Shown: in pieces, positions 1 to 12,350 of the stretch
Position numbering within the stretch: the stretch's first letter is position 1
Layout: the number at the start of each line of letters is the position of its first letter
NCBI RefSeq assembly: GCF_026151205.1
Contig: NC_087082.1
Span: forward strand, 13,859,365 to 13,923,364
Direction: 5' to 3'
From: Bolinopsis microptera
Lineage: Eukaryota > Ctenophora > Tentaculata > Lobata > Bolinopsidae
DNA: 64,000 nt
Notes under the pieces: model-generated
The model's input: the letters and a program-made list of their open reading frames with translations, nothing else
Told to the model about the DNA's origin: nothing
Database searches by the model: none
Position numbers and translations under genes: made by a program

Positions 1-58
1 AAGTTTTTGATCTGTAATTCTCTAAATTGCTCAGACTAGCTCTGTATAGTTGAATGTA

Positions 59-3000
59 ATGGTTGACCAGCCAGAAGGTCGCCCTAAAAGCCCTGGTCCT
101 GGAAAAGTTAAGCCTGTTACAAAGAAACACAGCGTATCAAAACCTTATGAGCGTCCATCTTCTAGTCGGGTAAACATATTTGTACTTATTTTAAACAGTA
201 TGTTATGTAGAAATTTAAGAAAAGCACTGAAGTTTAGTTTATTATCCTTACGAGTTTTAGGTTACAATTAAGCTTACAGCTTACTAGGCTAAGTAACAAA
301 AAACTAACTTCGCTTCTTCTTCAGGGTGTACTTGCTCGAGTAAAGGAGTTAATAACCCCTGTAACACCAGGCTGGTTAAAGGATCTTGTGTTGAGACCCC
401 CTCAGACAACAAGTGTTACTGATGCTTTAGAACAGACAATTGCTGAGGTAACTGGACTCACCATTCTATTTCTGATATTTTAACTCCTCCATTCTACTTC
501 TAATCTTTCAACTCCTCACCATTCTACTTCTTATCTTTTAACTCTTCACCATTCTACTTCCGATCTTTTAATTCCTCACCAATTCACTTCTGATCTTTTA
601 ACTCTTGCTGAAGACTCAAGTTAAATTTTATCATACCCAGGATGCACTACACGAAGAATTCGTTATAACTTTGTTTGAAAAGCATTAGTATGAATTTTAA
701 AAGTTTCAATATTGATTATATCGTTCACAAAGTGATAATCTCCTATTCAGGTCCAGGCAGCTGATGAGAAAGGACCAGAAGAGTTCAAGAAAACCCTGAA
801 ATCCCTCTCAATCCCCGTAATTACTGAAGCGATATCAGCTCCAACGCTCCCCTTCACTACTGAGAGAATTCCTGTTAAACCTAAGATCAGTACACCCTCG
901 GTAAGTTTGTTCAATCTTTAACAATGTTTAATATATTTTGTCGGTTTTTTTTTCAAGGAGTGAGTGCGATTACAAAACTAATCGCACTGATTTTCTGAAA
1001 GATGCTGTGATATATAAATACAACACAATATACATTATACAAGGGCAAGTTTCTCACGGTACTGGGGGTTTATCTTGTTATCGGTAACCATTATCAGTAA
1101 ACGGGAAACGTTTAATATAGCTCAATTATATACAACTGAGCGATAGATTATAACAAAAGAAGCTACAATACGATTACACCAGTTATTGCACTCGGCTGCG
1201 CCTCGTGCAATTACTAGTGTAATCGCATTATACGCAGTTAGATTATACCGGTTAGATTAGCACGTACAAAATGAAATATCCTGTTATATATTATTACCCT
1301 TTAATGGTAAATTTACCCTCAGATTCTAGATGTGACTGAAGTGAACACCAGTCTAAACCAGACTAATCTAAACAAGACTAACGTACTGGAGGAAACTCTG
1401 GGAGAAATAAAATGGAGCTCTATCAGACCAGCTGTGAAAGAGAAATACGCGTTCAGTGTAGCTGCCTTCAATACCCCCAGTAAATCACCCAATCTCAGCT
1501 CCATATCAATCCACAACAAGTCCCTAACTCGACCTAACTCCTCCCCCTTCACTAACAGATCACGTGTTTCGTTTGGAGGAAACTCTCTACAGCGAACCCT
1601 GCTCCACAATCGCACAGCTAACAACACCAGTGCTACTGCTGTGAAGGATGACAAGAAACCTATAAAAGTGAAGCCCATCTCTCGGACCAGTATCCGACCT
1701 GGAGTTACCAGCAACACCGCCAAGAAGATTCTAGAACAGCTGGAGTCTCTCTCCCGTCCTCTGGGTCACCTGCCTTCATCCCGACCCAGCACGCCCTCCT
1801 CCCGTCCCTGTTCGCGTGCCTCCACACCTCTCTCCCTGTCCCGCCCATCCACTCCTCAACATTTACAACCGTACAAATCAGAGCGTACAGTTCCTATTAG
1901 GAGCCTTACTTCTACTCCTCTGGAGAAGTTAGACAAACCTGACATGAACTCGTCTATTATCTCTAATACTGCATCTGTAGGTGGGAAGATAAAGAGGGAG
2001 AAAACTAATCACTACTCACGGATCAAGGAGGAGGAAGAAGAGGAACTTATTGTCCCTGATTTTGAAACAGTTTCTGTACCTAAACTAGACTTCAAACCTA
2101 TCGTCATTGAGCATAACACAGACCACAAGCCCATCAAGATAGTCAATCAGACCCACTCCGCCCAAAAAGAACACGTTTCTTTGAAGGACGCCATTAAAAC
2201 GACCTTGACAAGCAACATCTCTCCTCTCAGTAATCCTCTGATAAAGAAGAAAAGTTTAAGTCCGGATCAAGAATCTAGTTCCGACAGTAGTTTTAGTTTC
2301 TCTGCTCCCATCTCAGTTACCAACGCCCTCGTCAGCTCCACCTCCCTGGCAGACAACGCGGAGTTCAGTTTTGGAACACCGGGCAGTGTGGGTGGGGTTA
2401 AGAGCGCCGCTAAATCTATGAGTGTTGAAGATATCCTACGGAGTGATAGAGGAGAGGTTAAGGATGAGGAGAAGGTGAAGATCGCTACTCAACAGCCACC
2501 AGGTCGGTCCTTAATTCAGTTACAGCTATTTATCTAGATACTTTACTACTTAACTACTTATCTTCGTAACTACTTATCTACTTTACTACTTAACTATTGT
2601 AACTCGGAGCAAGTTGTTGAAACGCCTGTTTATGCAGATCAGTAACATTCCCAACATTCTCCAGGTAGCTGGAGCTGTGTACCCTGCAAGCTGAGTAACC
2701 CTAGTGCTATGACACGTTGTAGTGGTTGTGAGGCGCCCAACCACTCACTTCAACTACCAGGACTCTTCACCACGCACTCTCCTATCGGTATTAAACGTGC
2801 TCCTATCACACCCATGAAGCCTGCTTGCTCCCCCAAACAGGCTAAACTAGTAAGCTATTTTATTTGCTTTTTTTTAAACTTTAACAATGTTTAAAACTAG
2901 TTAGCTATTTTAGTTTATTTAGTCTGCTAAACTTGTTTCCACTTTTGGTTCACTGCGTCCACAAACTAATATATTTTAGATGGTACTTTTAACTAATTAA

Positions 3001-6000
3001 ACTAAACTCTTATTATCTCAGAACCCCCTCACATTTGGAATGAACAAGATAAAAGAAGAATCGAAGGAAGAAAAGAAATCTTCTCCTTTAGTGAAGTTCT
3101 CATTCGCACAAAAGCCGGGTTAGTGTTAACTTCACTTCATACCTCATAATTCCTAGATAGGCAGTGTTCTTTTCATTAAATAAGTATATGGTTAATTAGC
3201 TGGTAATTAAGGGTAATTGGCTGGTAATTATATTATATCTGTGTTGGAATTTGAGAATAAGGGCTATGTACTTTGTATTACATGATATCTTGATATTTGA
3301 TATTTCCGATGGGTTAGTTAGAGTATCATGTATTCATGCATGTAATGTAGCGGATAAAGCCTACCATACGCTTCACTGATTACACTAGTACATGTAAAGT
3401 AATTATTTGAGCCGCTAGTGCACTTCAGTCTAATCGGGTATTACAAATATCTTGCTTGTGAAACCTCGCATATCTCACGAATACCACTAGGATCAAATAA
3501 CTATGCAGTATCATTAGCTGCCCTTAAAAGAGTGGTTAAAATCAGATTGGAACTGTAACAAACACTTTTGATCAGCTCACTTTTTAAACATTTATATATT
3601 TCTCTTTCCCGCCATTTTTATAATGTCTTAACGTGGTATTTCAGGTTGGTCATGTGATACTTGTATGGTAGATAACAAAGAAGAAGATAAGAACTGTGCT
3701 GCGTGCCAAACACCCAAACCTTTTGGTAAGTCAGCATTCTTTAAAATTCTCCTTACAAATCTATGACATATCAGCTAAAATTCTTTTGAGTTCTCCTTAC
3801 ATATATCACATATCAGTTAAAATTCAGAGATCACCAATACAAGCTGAATAATAATGAAAGTAACACAAGAAAAATGTATACAAGTGATCATGATTCAAAA
3901 CTACTTTAGACTTAGTAATGCTGTCTGTTGGCCCGCACACTTTTACATTATCATAGAATACAACCAGAGAATGTACTATTAAGTGTAACCAACATATGTT
4001 AACGCAGCTGCTCCTGAAAAGAAACCTCTAGCTAACAAACTAGCTGGAATGGACAACCCACTGCTGAAGTTCAAGAAAACAGACATGTGGAGTTGTGGAT
4101 CCTGTATGTTGTCCAACCCTGCTGACTTAACCAAGTGTCAGGCATGTGAGACTGCTAAACCCGCCGTTGTTGAGACTAAAAAACCCGCACTAAACCCGCT
4201 TTTGGCGTTGTCCCAGAAGGCTGGCTGGACATGTGATACTTGTATGCTGCAGAATGATAGCAGTGTGGGCAAGTGTTCAGCTTGTGAAACACCTAAACCT
4301 GGAGCCGATAAACCAGCTGATAAACCCGCCTCTTCCACTGGTTTGTTATATTTACCATTCATTTTGTGTTTTTTATGGATATCTTGGAGAACCAATGTCA
4401 TCATAATCTTATAAGCTATAAGAGTTTGTGCTTTAAATGTCCCGAACTAATTATTTTTAGTAAGATTACTTCTATTGATATGATAATGTCATCAAGTGAA
4501 TGTTACATAATTTACAAACATTTCAGGCGTGTTCCAGCAGCTTGGTAAATTCAAGCAATCAGGCTGGAGCTGTGGCATGTGTATGTTAACCAACACCGAC
4601 ACTGATCTTAAATGCAAGGCTTGTCAAACTCTCAAACCTGGAGTTAAACCAGAAGATATAAAGGAAGAAGTAAAGGAAGAAAAGACAGAAGCGGCAAAGT
4701 CTTCCTTCTCATTTGGTATGAGTAGTGTTGCTGGCCTTAACGACAGCAAGGCTGGATTCGGGGACATTAAACCGAGCTCTACATTCAGTTTTGGTGCCAA
4801 GGGTGACAGTGGTGATGTTAAAGGTGGTTTCAGTTTTGGTGTGAAGAAGATAGAGGATAAACCTGATAAACCAGCTGAAGAGAAACCTGCTCTTAGTTTC
4901 GGAGCTGCTACCGGTAGTAAACGAGCCTTGGAAACAACTGAGGAAGTGAAACCAGTCGAAGCTAAACCAGCTTTTAATTTCGGAGCACCCGTTAAAGAAG
5001 AAACGACGAAGCCAGCGTTTGGTTCCCTTACTTCTGACACGGCTCCTAAATTCAACTTTGGAGGAAACAAGGCTGAGAATAAAACAGAAACCACTGCAGC
5101 TCCTGCTTTTAATTTTGGAGGAACTGGCACAGCTACTACCACTCCTAGCAAAGCTCCTGCTTTCAATTTCGGGGGAAATACGCCAACTACTGGACCTACT
5201 GAAGCAAAACCAGCTGCTGGATTTAGTTTTGGGGGTGCCGCCCCTTCAAGTACCACCCCTTCTACTGGACTTAACTTTGGGGGTACTACTACCAACACTA
5301 CTGCTGCTGCTCCTGCTTTCAACTTTGGTGGTCCTAAACCTGCTACGGTAAGTTTATACAGTTAAAACCTAAACCCTTCTTACTGCATTGATTTATTTGG
5401 ACTATTGATAATTTTGTTCTGTACGCGCTGTTCGTGACCACTACATGAAGTTTATCTAAAACTGAAATTGAATTCAGCAAGTCATTTCGTTTAAGCTACC
5501 TGTATATCTGCTTATAGCAATTATTTGAATCGGAAATTATTTTCAGAAAACTTCTTCCCCGGCATTCAACTTCGGAGGAACTCCCGCCCCTAAGACTGAA
5601 ACTCCCTCTTTCCAGTTCGGTGCAGCCCCTGCCCCCACTGGAGAAAACTCTAATTCTAGAGATGGTATGGATGCTTCTAATTCTAGTCAGAGCCCTAAAG
5701 GATTCAGTTTTGGTCAGAAACCAGCTGCTGCTTCAAATGGTCCTTCTTTCAGTTTCGGTGCTAATAATAACAGTAAGTGTTTTTACGTGGTGTTTTTTAT
5801 TCATTTGCACATCAAGCTACCTTGTCGTCATCTACTGTTTATTGAAACAAACTTTTGCAGTTGATACGATTTCTATAAACTGATAAGATCATGTTGTAGC
5901 CTAGCCCTTGGACAATGTCATTGGTGTATCCGGAAAATCAGGACCAAGTGTCATACTATGACGTAAATAAAGGACCGGGAAAGCAGTAATACCAAGTGCG

Positions 6001-6990
6001 CGGGCCCATAAAATACAAATTGTTAGCATTTGAAACACATTGAACCTTTTATTTCTTAAAATGAAAAGCAATCAATGAAACAGCTTTCATATCGCGCGCC
6101 AAAAAATTTGCGCGCCCTTTTTGCGCATTTTTCAAATCTTGATGGCTGTCATTCCTGGATTGAGCCACGATAGTAGCTGATGGCGCGATGACAGATGAAT
6201 ACCGAACTTTGAACCGGAATATACCAGACAATCTGGTCCAAAGCTGGAAATTTACCCATGTGTGATTGATATCTATGCCCTAACGTTTTTCTTTTCAGAC
6301 CAAAGCAGCGCTGGTTTTACATTTGGTGCTAGTACCACAACCACGCCGGCTCCAGCATTCGGGTCTTCATCCTCTACACCAGCATTTGGAGCTGGGACAA
6401 CCCCAGCTCCTTCATTTGGCTCAACCAGCGCCACTGGTTTTGGCAGCAACAGCGCCTCTACTGCTGCCCCTGCCTTTAACTTTGGTGGTCAGAGCAACTC
6501 TACCTTCGGTCAATCCCCCGCCAGCAACACGCCCAGTTTCAACTTTGGTGGACCAGCTAAACCTGCTAGTACCGGCTTTAGCTTCCCCGCTCCGGCTCCT
6601 TCTCAACCAGCGTCTACTGGCTTTAAATTTGGAGGAAATTCCACACCAACTCCCGCCCCTAGCTTCAACTTTGGTGGTGGTGCAGCGCCCGCTGCAACTA
6701 ACAGCAAACCCTTCTCGTTTGGAGGCGGTGGAAACACTAGCACTCCTGCCCCAGCACCTTCATTTGGGGGCGCCAATAGCCCTGCCCCTCCTTCATTCGG
6801 CAACACTGCAGCTATTCCGGCTCCTTCCTTCAACTTCGGAGCCGGTACAGCCGCCCCTCCTAATGCGGCCTTTCAGTTCGGCAATCCACAATCCACTCCA
6901 ACTCAGAACAATAATAACATGTTTAACCCAGTTACCAGTTCAACTACTGGCAGAAGAATCAAGAAGGCCGTGAGGAGAACTAAACGATGA
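59..6990 (+). CDS. NUP153: Nuclear pore protein Nup153, 11 exons, 1332 aa
   Basis: Nuclear-basket nucleoporin that anchors basket components and binds transport receptors through FG repeats. Exons: 59-169, 325-447, 751-900, 1323-2502, 2665-2849, 3022-3118, 3645-3725, 4008-4340, 4527-5347, 5547-5772, 6299-6990; all phases agree and every junction is GT-AG. Exon 2 carries the N-terminal Nup153 signature (GVLARVKE then PGWLKDL). Exon 4 has the Nup153 middle region (SNTAKKILEQLESLSRPL and a KREKT motif before an acidic stretch). Five RanBP2-type zinc fingers (WxCxxC...CxxC) start near residues 525, 620, 670, 716 and 767. From about residue 800 the protein is FxFG/FNFG repeats rich in Pro, Thr, Ala and Ser. 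The C-terminus (GRRIKKAVRRTKR) matches the basic tail of vertebrate Nup153. The start is the first ATG of the open frame; a TTG three codons upstream was not used. Family identity is very secure; exon edges are inferred by hand. Confidence 0.95.
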
Positions 6991-8110
6991 AAATCAGGGG
7001 AGTTAGGTTTTTGAAAAGTTTGCACTCTTCGTGAGAAGATTTATTGAGCCAGTTGCTGGGTAAATCGCTGATATTGAAAAGATAACCGAAAGATCTGCAG
7101 AGGAAAATATAAGTGTGAAGCTGCTGCTCCAGTTGAGAATTGATAAGTTATTACCGCTGTTTGACTCGCACCATTGCTTATTCTTCCTCTTGATTTTAGA
7201 TTTAATTTTATTTATTCATTTTATCCAAGAATTTTGATACGAGATCTGCCCGTGGGATGTTTTTTATAGTTCTTCTGCTTCTCTGGTGATTGTCTGAACT
7301 CTGATTCTGTTATGTGTTGATTGTGCTATGATTGTCGATCTGGTCGGACATTGAGTTGTTCTGTTGCTAAGAAGATGTGATAACGTGATACCAACGTTAT
7401 GTGTGTCTCACTGTCGGCTTGACGACGAGTCTGGATTATTTATTTACATCTGCTAGATGTTGAAAGTTGATAGCTGTAGTTTGTTGTGTCCGCTCGACTG
7501 AGATGAAAGATTTGATGTCTTTTCAGGGCACGGTGATTGTAAATATTTGTATTTTAAAGGGTAGTTGCTCCAAAAATCTAAATAATTGAGCTCTCAGATA
7601 AATTTATCTTTTGTATGTGATTTTTGATATCAAGCTCTGTCCCGGTTTTTATTTGCACGAAACGTATGGCGCACTGTTTGAACTACCAATTGCTAAATAG
7701 TTTCATTTTTATGGGTACGATTATTAAGGCAGCTTAGATATGTAACGGCAAACTGTTTTTACTTAAAACTTAGCTCAAAACTGTAATCGCTGTTAAACCA
7801 ACTCTTCGTTAGAGTTTGTAATTTCCGTGTATTTGAAAACATAAACTATTAGTAGAATTAAACTTGCTAAGTCAGTACACTGATTTGCTTGACTGTCATA
7901 TGATGCCCTTATATATGGTAATGCCCTACAGAATGATGTCATATGTTTTGTTCGTGCAGTAAATGGGTAAATTTTGAGATTTCAAACAGAGTTGCTGAAA
8001 GATCACTGGGTTTCCTTGCCGAGTCATTAGATTGACTTATTTTCGCAGTTCAAGATGTGATCGTTACCTGCTTTATTGTCGATGACGCTTTGAAATAAAG
8101 AATTTTAATT
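6991..8110 (+). other. Probable long 3' UTR of NUP153 with poly(A) signal
   Basis: No ORF or recognisable repeat lies between the NUP153 stop codon and an AATAAA at 8094-8099, which is followed by T/G-rich DNA. The stretch is AT-rich and unique-looking, as expected for a 3' UTR. Assignment is inference from position and the hexamer. Confidence 0.45.
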
Positions 8111-8800
8111 CTCAAAACCTCGTGTCACTTATAAAATAAAAGTTAAGTTGGTAAAAAGTTTGACTTGGGAAAATACGGTCATTTTGATGTATCGCGGAAC
8201 AACGTGCAACGTTGATGTCTTCCTCACGAAGGACCTTATCGTATTACATTTGCGATGCGTCCAGCCGGTACGAAAAGGGAAACCCATTCTCCAGTAAGGG
8301 GTCGTTCACAAACTATGTTATCATTTTTTGGCGATCCTTATCCCATTTTACGAGCACCTTGGATCTGAAGCATGTTAAAAATTCGATATTACCCGAAATG
8401 AAACTTTTTCCTGGAAACTTAAAATTTTTGGTTGACATCCGGCCTAGCACCTCAACCGACTGAAATTATTTTCACTACTCTAAGGTACGTATAAATATAT
8501 ACCCCTGGTTATATGCCGCTTGTTTAACTAATAGTAAAATAAAAATAAATATAATGATTTAATCGATCAATCACGAGCGAAAAAAATATTTGGGGTTAGG
8601 AATTTTTTTTGAAATTTTAATTCTATGAAGGGACAGGAGCTATTCTGATTTTGTTTTGGAAAGCGCAGTTATTAAAAAATTTAAAATCGTAATATAGTTT
8701 TTAACGAGAATTTCATTGAAGTTTTAAAAAGACGGATTTGACTAAGACTGAGCTAAATCTAACCAATGAGCCATAGGTTTCCACCCCTATCACACCAGAC

Positions 8801-8840
8801 TGAGTTTAGTCATTTTCCGATACGAGATTGGGGACGGGTT
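8801..8840. repeat. 40-bp dispersed direct repeat, copy 1
   Basis: A 40-base segment starting TGAGTTTAGTCATTTTC recurs at 10511-10550 with one mismatch. Both copies sit beside GC-rich hairpin repeats, so they are probably parts of the same repeat family. No coding content. Confidence 0.7.
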
Positions 8841-8920
8841 TTGGGGGTTTTATAAAAAACAAAATAAATAATATAAAGGGCCCGGAAAAATTTAAAAATA
8901 TGTACGTTTTTCTACGTTTA

Positions 8921-9520
8921 TGACCCGCCCGCACGAGTGCGCGGCTCCCCCCGTATCGTAAAAACCCCCCCTTCGGGGTGAAATTTTTCATCTGTTGTAT
9001 GACCCGCGCGCACGAGTGCGCGGCTCCCCCTGTATCGTAGAATTACTCTACAACGTGGTGGTCACAACGTGATACAATGTCACGTAATATTTTACATTTC
9101 AGAAAAAAATACTCAGCCGCGGATAAAATATATAAATAAATTATATATAATAAATATCATTATCATGGCATCACGAATCACGATCATGAACATGATGATC
9201 GTGACCTCAAGACTTTTAATCGGTAGAATTGCATATCGCCTGATCAACTTAACTGTTGCCTGACTGTTTAATTGACGATGTCAATTCATGGCAGCTCGGC
9301 GCGGCACAGTCAACAGTAGCGCATCTCGCCGATCTAGCCTCATTGTGAGAAGCCTCATTGAGTGCGCGGCGCGGCACTGTAACTCATCGCGCTACAACCT
9401 GACTGTGGCCTAGTTGTATCACGTGGGTGACCCCACGGGTCGCTTCACTATAGTGTAGCGTCTTCGACGCTACAGGGGGAGCCGCGCACTTCGTGCGCGG
9501 CGGGTCATACAACGTATGAC
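8921..9520. mobile_element. Inverted-repeat element with GC-rich hairpin ends
   Basis: The ends carry a self-complementary GC hairpin (TGACCCGC, GCGCACGAGTGCGC, CTCCCCCTGTATCGTA). Copies in direct orientation lie at 8921-8960 and 9000-9039; an inverted copy lies at 9471-9520. The inverted copy is the exact reverse complement of 37397-37446, so the family is dispersed. The interior is AT-rich with a second GC palindromic block near 9290-9410 (GCTCGGCGCGGCAC). No transposase is visible. Non-autonomous DNA transposon is the best guess. Confidence 0.6.
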
Positions 9521-9640
9521 AAAAATTAAAACCTATAATTCGATTGAAAATAAAGCGACAGAGAGAATAATTGGGTCCGTCCCAATCGGGAAAAGGACTG
9601 GGGAGACTGTGCGGAAAACTGTTTACATAGACAGCATATT

Positions 9641-9726
9641 TATTAACGGGTGATACTCGTAAAATATCTGTTCCATATTCGACGAGTCCAACTCGGCGCG
9701 CGTCCTGGTAGGTTGTAAACCTACAA
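9641..9726. repeat. Dispersed GC-box repeat, copy 1 (partner at 53.4 kb)
   Basis: The sequence from AACGGGTGATACTC through GACGAGTCCAACTCGGCGCG to GTAGGTT..AACCTAC matches 53362-53463 with small indels. The end contains a short hairpin (GTAGGTTGTAAACCTAC). It appears to be a module of the composite GC-hairpin repeat family also seen at 36.0-37.5 and 53.2-54.5 kb. Confidence 0.6.
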
Positions 9727-10069
9727 CATATTTACTGTTTAACATAACATTCCTTATATATTTTATATATTCCATGGTCAATTTTCTAAAATTCACTATA
9801 AGTTGCCAGTGTCACTGTCAGTGGTGAAACGTACCTATAATTATATAGCGGCTAAATCGAATATAAAATTCCAAATGTCACGTTACACGTATGTTCAAAA
9901 GAAAACACATCACACACACATATTAATTCATAATTCAGTTTTTGGAGTTCGACAAAAAACGGAGAGTGCAATTTCTCGGCATCTTGAAAAAGGATGTGTA
10001 TTGTGTATGACAATGTCTAAATGCTAAATGACGCAAGCTCTTATCGAAGTCAGGACCGGAGGACTCTTT

Positions 10070-10150
10070 ATCTTACTGGGCCGCGCTCAGCCTGTCATTC
10101 CGCCAAATCTTTAATGAACATAATAGCCTGGGGTCCTCAGGTAATCTTTA
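10070..10150. repeat. Composite repeat module (copies at 36.5, 37.3 and 54.3 kb)
   Basis: The module reads CTGGGCCGCGCTCAGCCTG, TCATTCCGCC, then AACATAATAGCCTGGGG and a CC-rich end. Similar modules are at 37279-37352 and 54338-54425 in the same orientation and at 36527-36592 inverted. No coding content. Confidence 0.65.
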
Positions 10151-10510
10151 TCCCATGAACCAACTATTTAGCTATCATCTCTCAATAATCGGTTTGGTAT
10201 CGACGCTACATACTTTGATTTTCCGACTTTAAAGCTGACTTAAGAAACCACGTAATTAATTTTGTCCTTCCTAACATTAAATCGTTGATTTTATTTATAT
10301 ATCACTTTCTTTTTTTCTTCAAAACATTCCAGTACATTATGCAGAAAGTTGGAGATTAAAAATTTTGGAAGCATGTAGGGATATATATTTGATACCAATC
10401 GTATATACTAAAAATACTCTAGCACAATTGTAACTGCAGTTTTACAGAACTCTAATGTCTAATGCTTAATGATCACACTTGTAGGTACCACCCGTATTCA
10501 CACTCAGACC

Positions 10511-10550
10511 TGAGTTTAGTCATTTTCTGATACGAGATTGGGGACGGGTT
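10511..10550. repeat. 40-bp dispersed direct repeat, copy 2
   Basis: Second copy of the 8801-8840 segment, one mismatch. Confidence 0.7.
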
Positions 10551-10634
10551 CTATAAACAAACAAACAAGTAGAGATCGAGGTGTTTCGTTATAATCTGGC
10601 AATAGAAATGCCACGTACGAAAAATTGTAATCGC

Positions 10635-11765
10635 TCCTGCCTATCTTACTAATACTATGTATAAAGCGAGACGATATATATACAGGGTGGGCCAAAAGTC
10701 AGTACCCATATGTTGGCCTTAATAGCTCCGCCGTGTTTTATATTTGAGAGCTGTTGCTTTGCAGATGGCATACTGTACTTACTGGTTCGAGGATTCCGTC
10801 GTCAAAATTTGAAAATTCGAATATTTTAGACCACGCCCATTCAATATTAAAACACCTATATTGTTTTCTCTGAACATGCTGAACGCCTAATTTTTTCAGA
10901 GACGGTAGATTATCAAATGTTGCATATGATCTGAAAACATGAGGCAAAACAGATTAGAAATGACGAAGTTATCAAGCATTTTCTGTATCTCGTTAACAAT
11001 ATTGACTGGGTGATTATGTGACACCGTGACACGACACCTTAATTGGGCACCCTTAACAATTCCCATAATGTTTAACGGGGTAGTTAACGGGGGCACCTTA
11101 TCACGTGATTAGGTAAACCAATCACCTGATCACACGTAATGAATAAACTCGTTATGCTTCATATCTCGGTCATCTGAGAAGCTACAGTTCTAATTCTTTC
11201 AGGACAAACGTAATTCGAATGGCCAAACACAATTCAATAACATTTAGCTTGATCCGACTATCCAAACTATCAAATAAATGTGAAAATGAACCTCCATTTG
11301 AAAAAAATGAACGCGAATATTTTTCGAGTTGACAAATTCCTCGAACCAGTGGTGGTACTAAGTCATACCAGAAAGAAGTATTTAAATTGGGCAATCAGTG
11401 ACTGAGCTATAAAGGCCAACGTATGGGTACTGACTTTTGGCCCACCCTGTATGTATATATGTGTTTTAGTTTATCCGTACCATTTTACTGACAGCACGGC
11501 ATCAACTTTAACGCGACTTTCCGCAAAAACCGTAAAAGATACACACCTGAAACTTTTTTGACTGGGTCAAATGTTTTAAGTTTAATGGCCTCCAAGACCA
11601 AATCAGCATGAAAAAATAAAAAATAGGCCAAGAAATAGGAGTTTTAGAGCCCAAAATTTGGACCCCCAAGTGGTGTCAAAAATGCGAATTAAATAGGTAA
11701 TAATTATTTTAGTCTATTGAGTCTTGACGCCATTTTAGGGTTATACGGGTTCCTGCTAGTTAATA
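10635..11765. repeat. Dispersed repeat interrupted by a MITE; inverted copy at 60.5-60.8 kb
   Basis: 10635-10680 plus 11452-11765 together match the reverse complement of about 60500-60832: the edge near AAAGCGAGACGATATATA, then GGCATCAACTTTAACGCGAC, ACTGGGTCAAATG and the end GGTTATACGGGTTCCTGCTAG. Here the repeat is split by a terminal-inverted-repeat element. A shorter relative lies near 37130-37215. No coding content is evident. Confidence 0.8.
10681..11451. mobile_element. Mariner-like MITE (770 bp, 39-bp TIRs)
   Basis: Left end TACAGGGTGGGCCAAAAGTC at 10681 and right end at 11413-11451 are inverted repeats with one mismatch in 39; weaker pairing continues inward. It is flanked by TA-type target sequence and inserted in another repeat whose uninterrupted copy at 60.8 kb reads straight through the site. 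Interior ORFs are short and show no transposase motif, so it looks non-autonomous. TIR sequence and TA target suggest Tc1/mariner; superfamily is inferred. Confidence 0.8.
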
Positions 11766-12039
11766 TAAATCAGACTCTTATAATTTGATTAAAAACTTAA
11801 TTGTGCCTCAAAAATACAATAGTTTTAATTAAATGACTATGATTACAAATAATACAAGTACAATAAATCTCTTAAATTCAATCTAGAAGTACAAAATTCG
11901 TAATTGTAATAAGTTAGCGACAACGAATAACGATTAGATCTGAGCTTTAGCTGTAGCTGTAAGTGTAAATGAATAGTAGTGTAACATTAACAACTATGAA
12001 CTCAGAACTATAAGTATAACGTAGAAAAAACTGCTCAAT

Positions 12040-12072
<33 letters not shown>
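12040..12072 (+). repeat. Poly-G run of 33 bases
   Basis: An uninterrupted G homopolymer. The flank from about 12076 to 12350 resembles a degraded relative of the MITE at 10681 (GTCAGTACACATACG; GGATCAGGTG). Confidence 0.9.
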
Positions 12073-12074
<2 letters not shown>

Positions 12075-12350
12075 AGGTCAGTACACATACGTCAAGCATA
12101 AAGAGCTTATTCATTATGCGGGATCAGGTGGAAATCGTGCAGAGGCAAGGCCAAGAGCACGCTATCACATGATTCATGATTACCCGTTCAATTTTGCTAA
12201 CGATAAACAGATCGTTTGTTAACTTCGTTATTTTAAATCCATTTCGCGCCATCTTTTTAGATCGTTTTTTCAAATTGGCGACAAATTCCTCGAATGAGTA
12301 GTTACATCAACCATCTCACATCTGCAAAGTTACAGGTCTCAAATCACTCA

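Noticed and set aside
4624-5322. Long minus-strand ORF opposite NUP153
   Set aside because: It is a shadow of the FG-repeat exon, with the repeat period mirrored and no family resemblance.
9680-9726. Hammerhead-type ribozyme in the GACGAGTCC repeat
   Set aside because: The CUGANGA and GAAA core elements are not both present.
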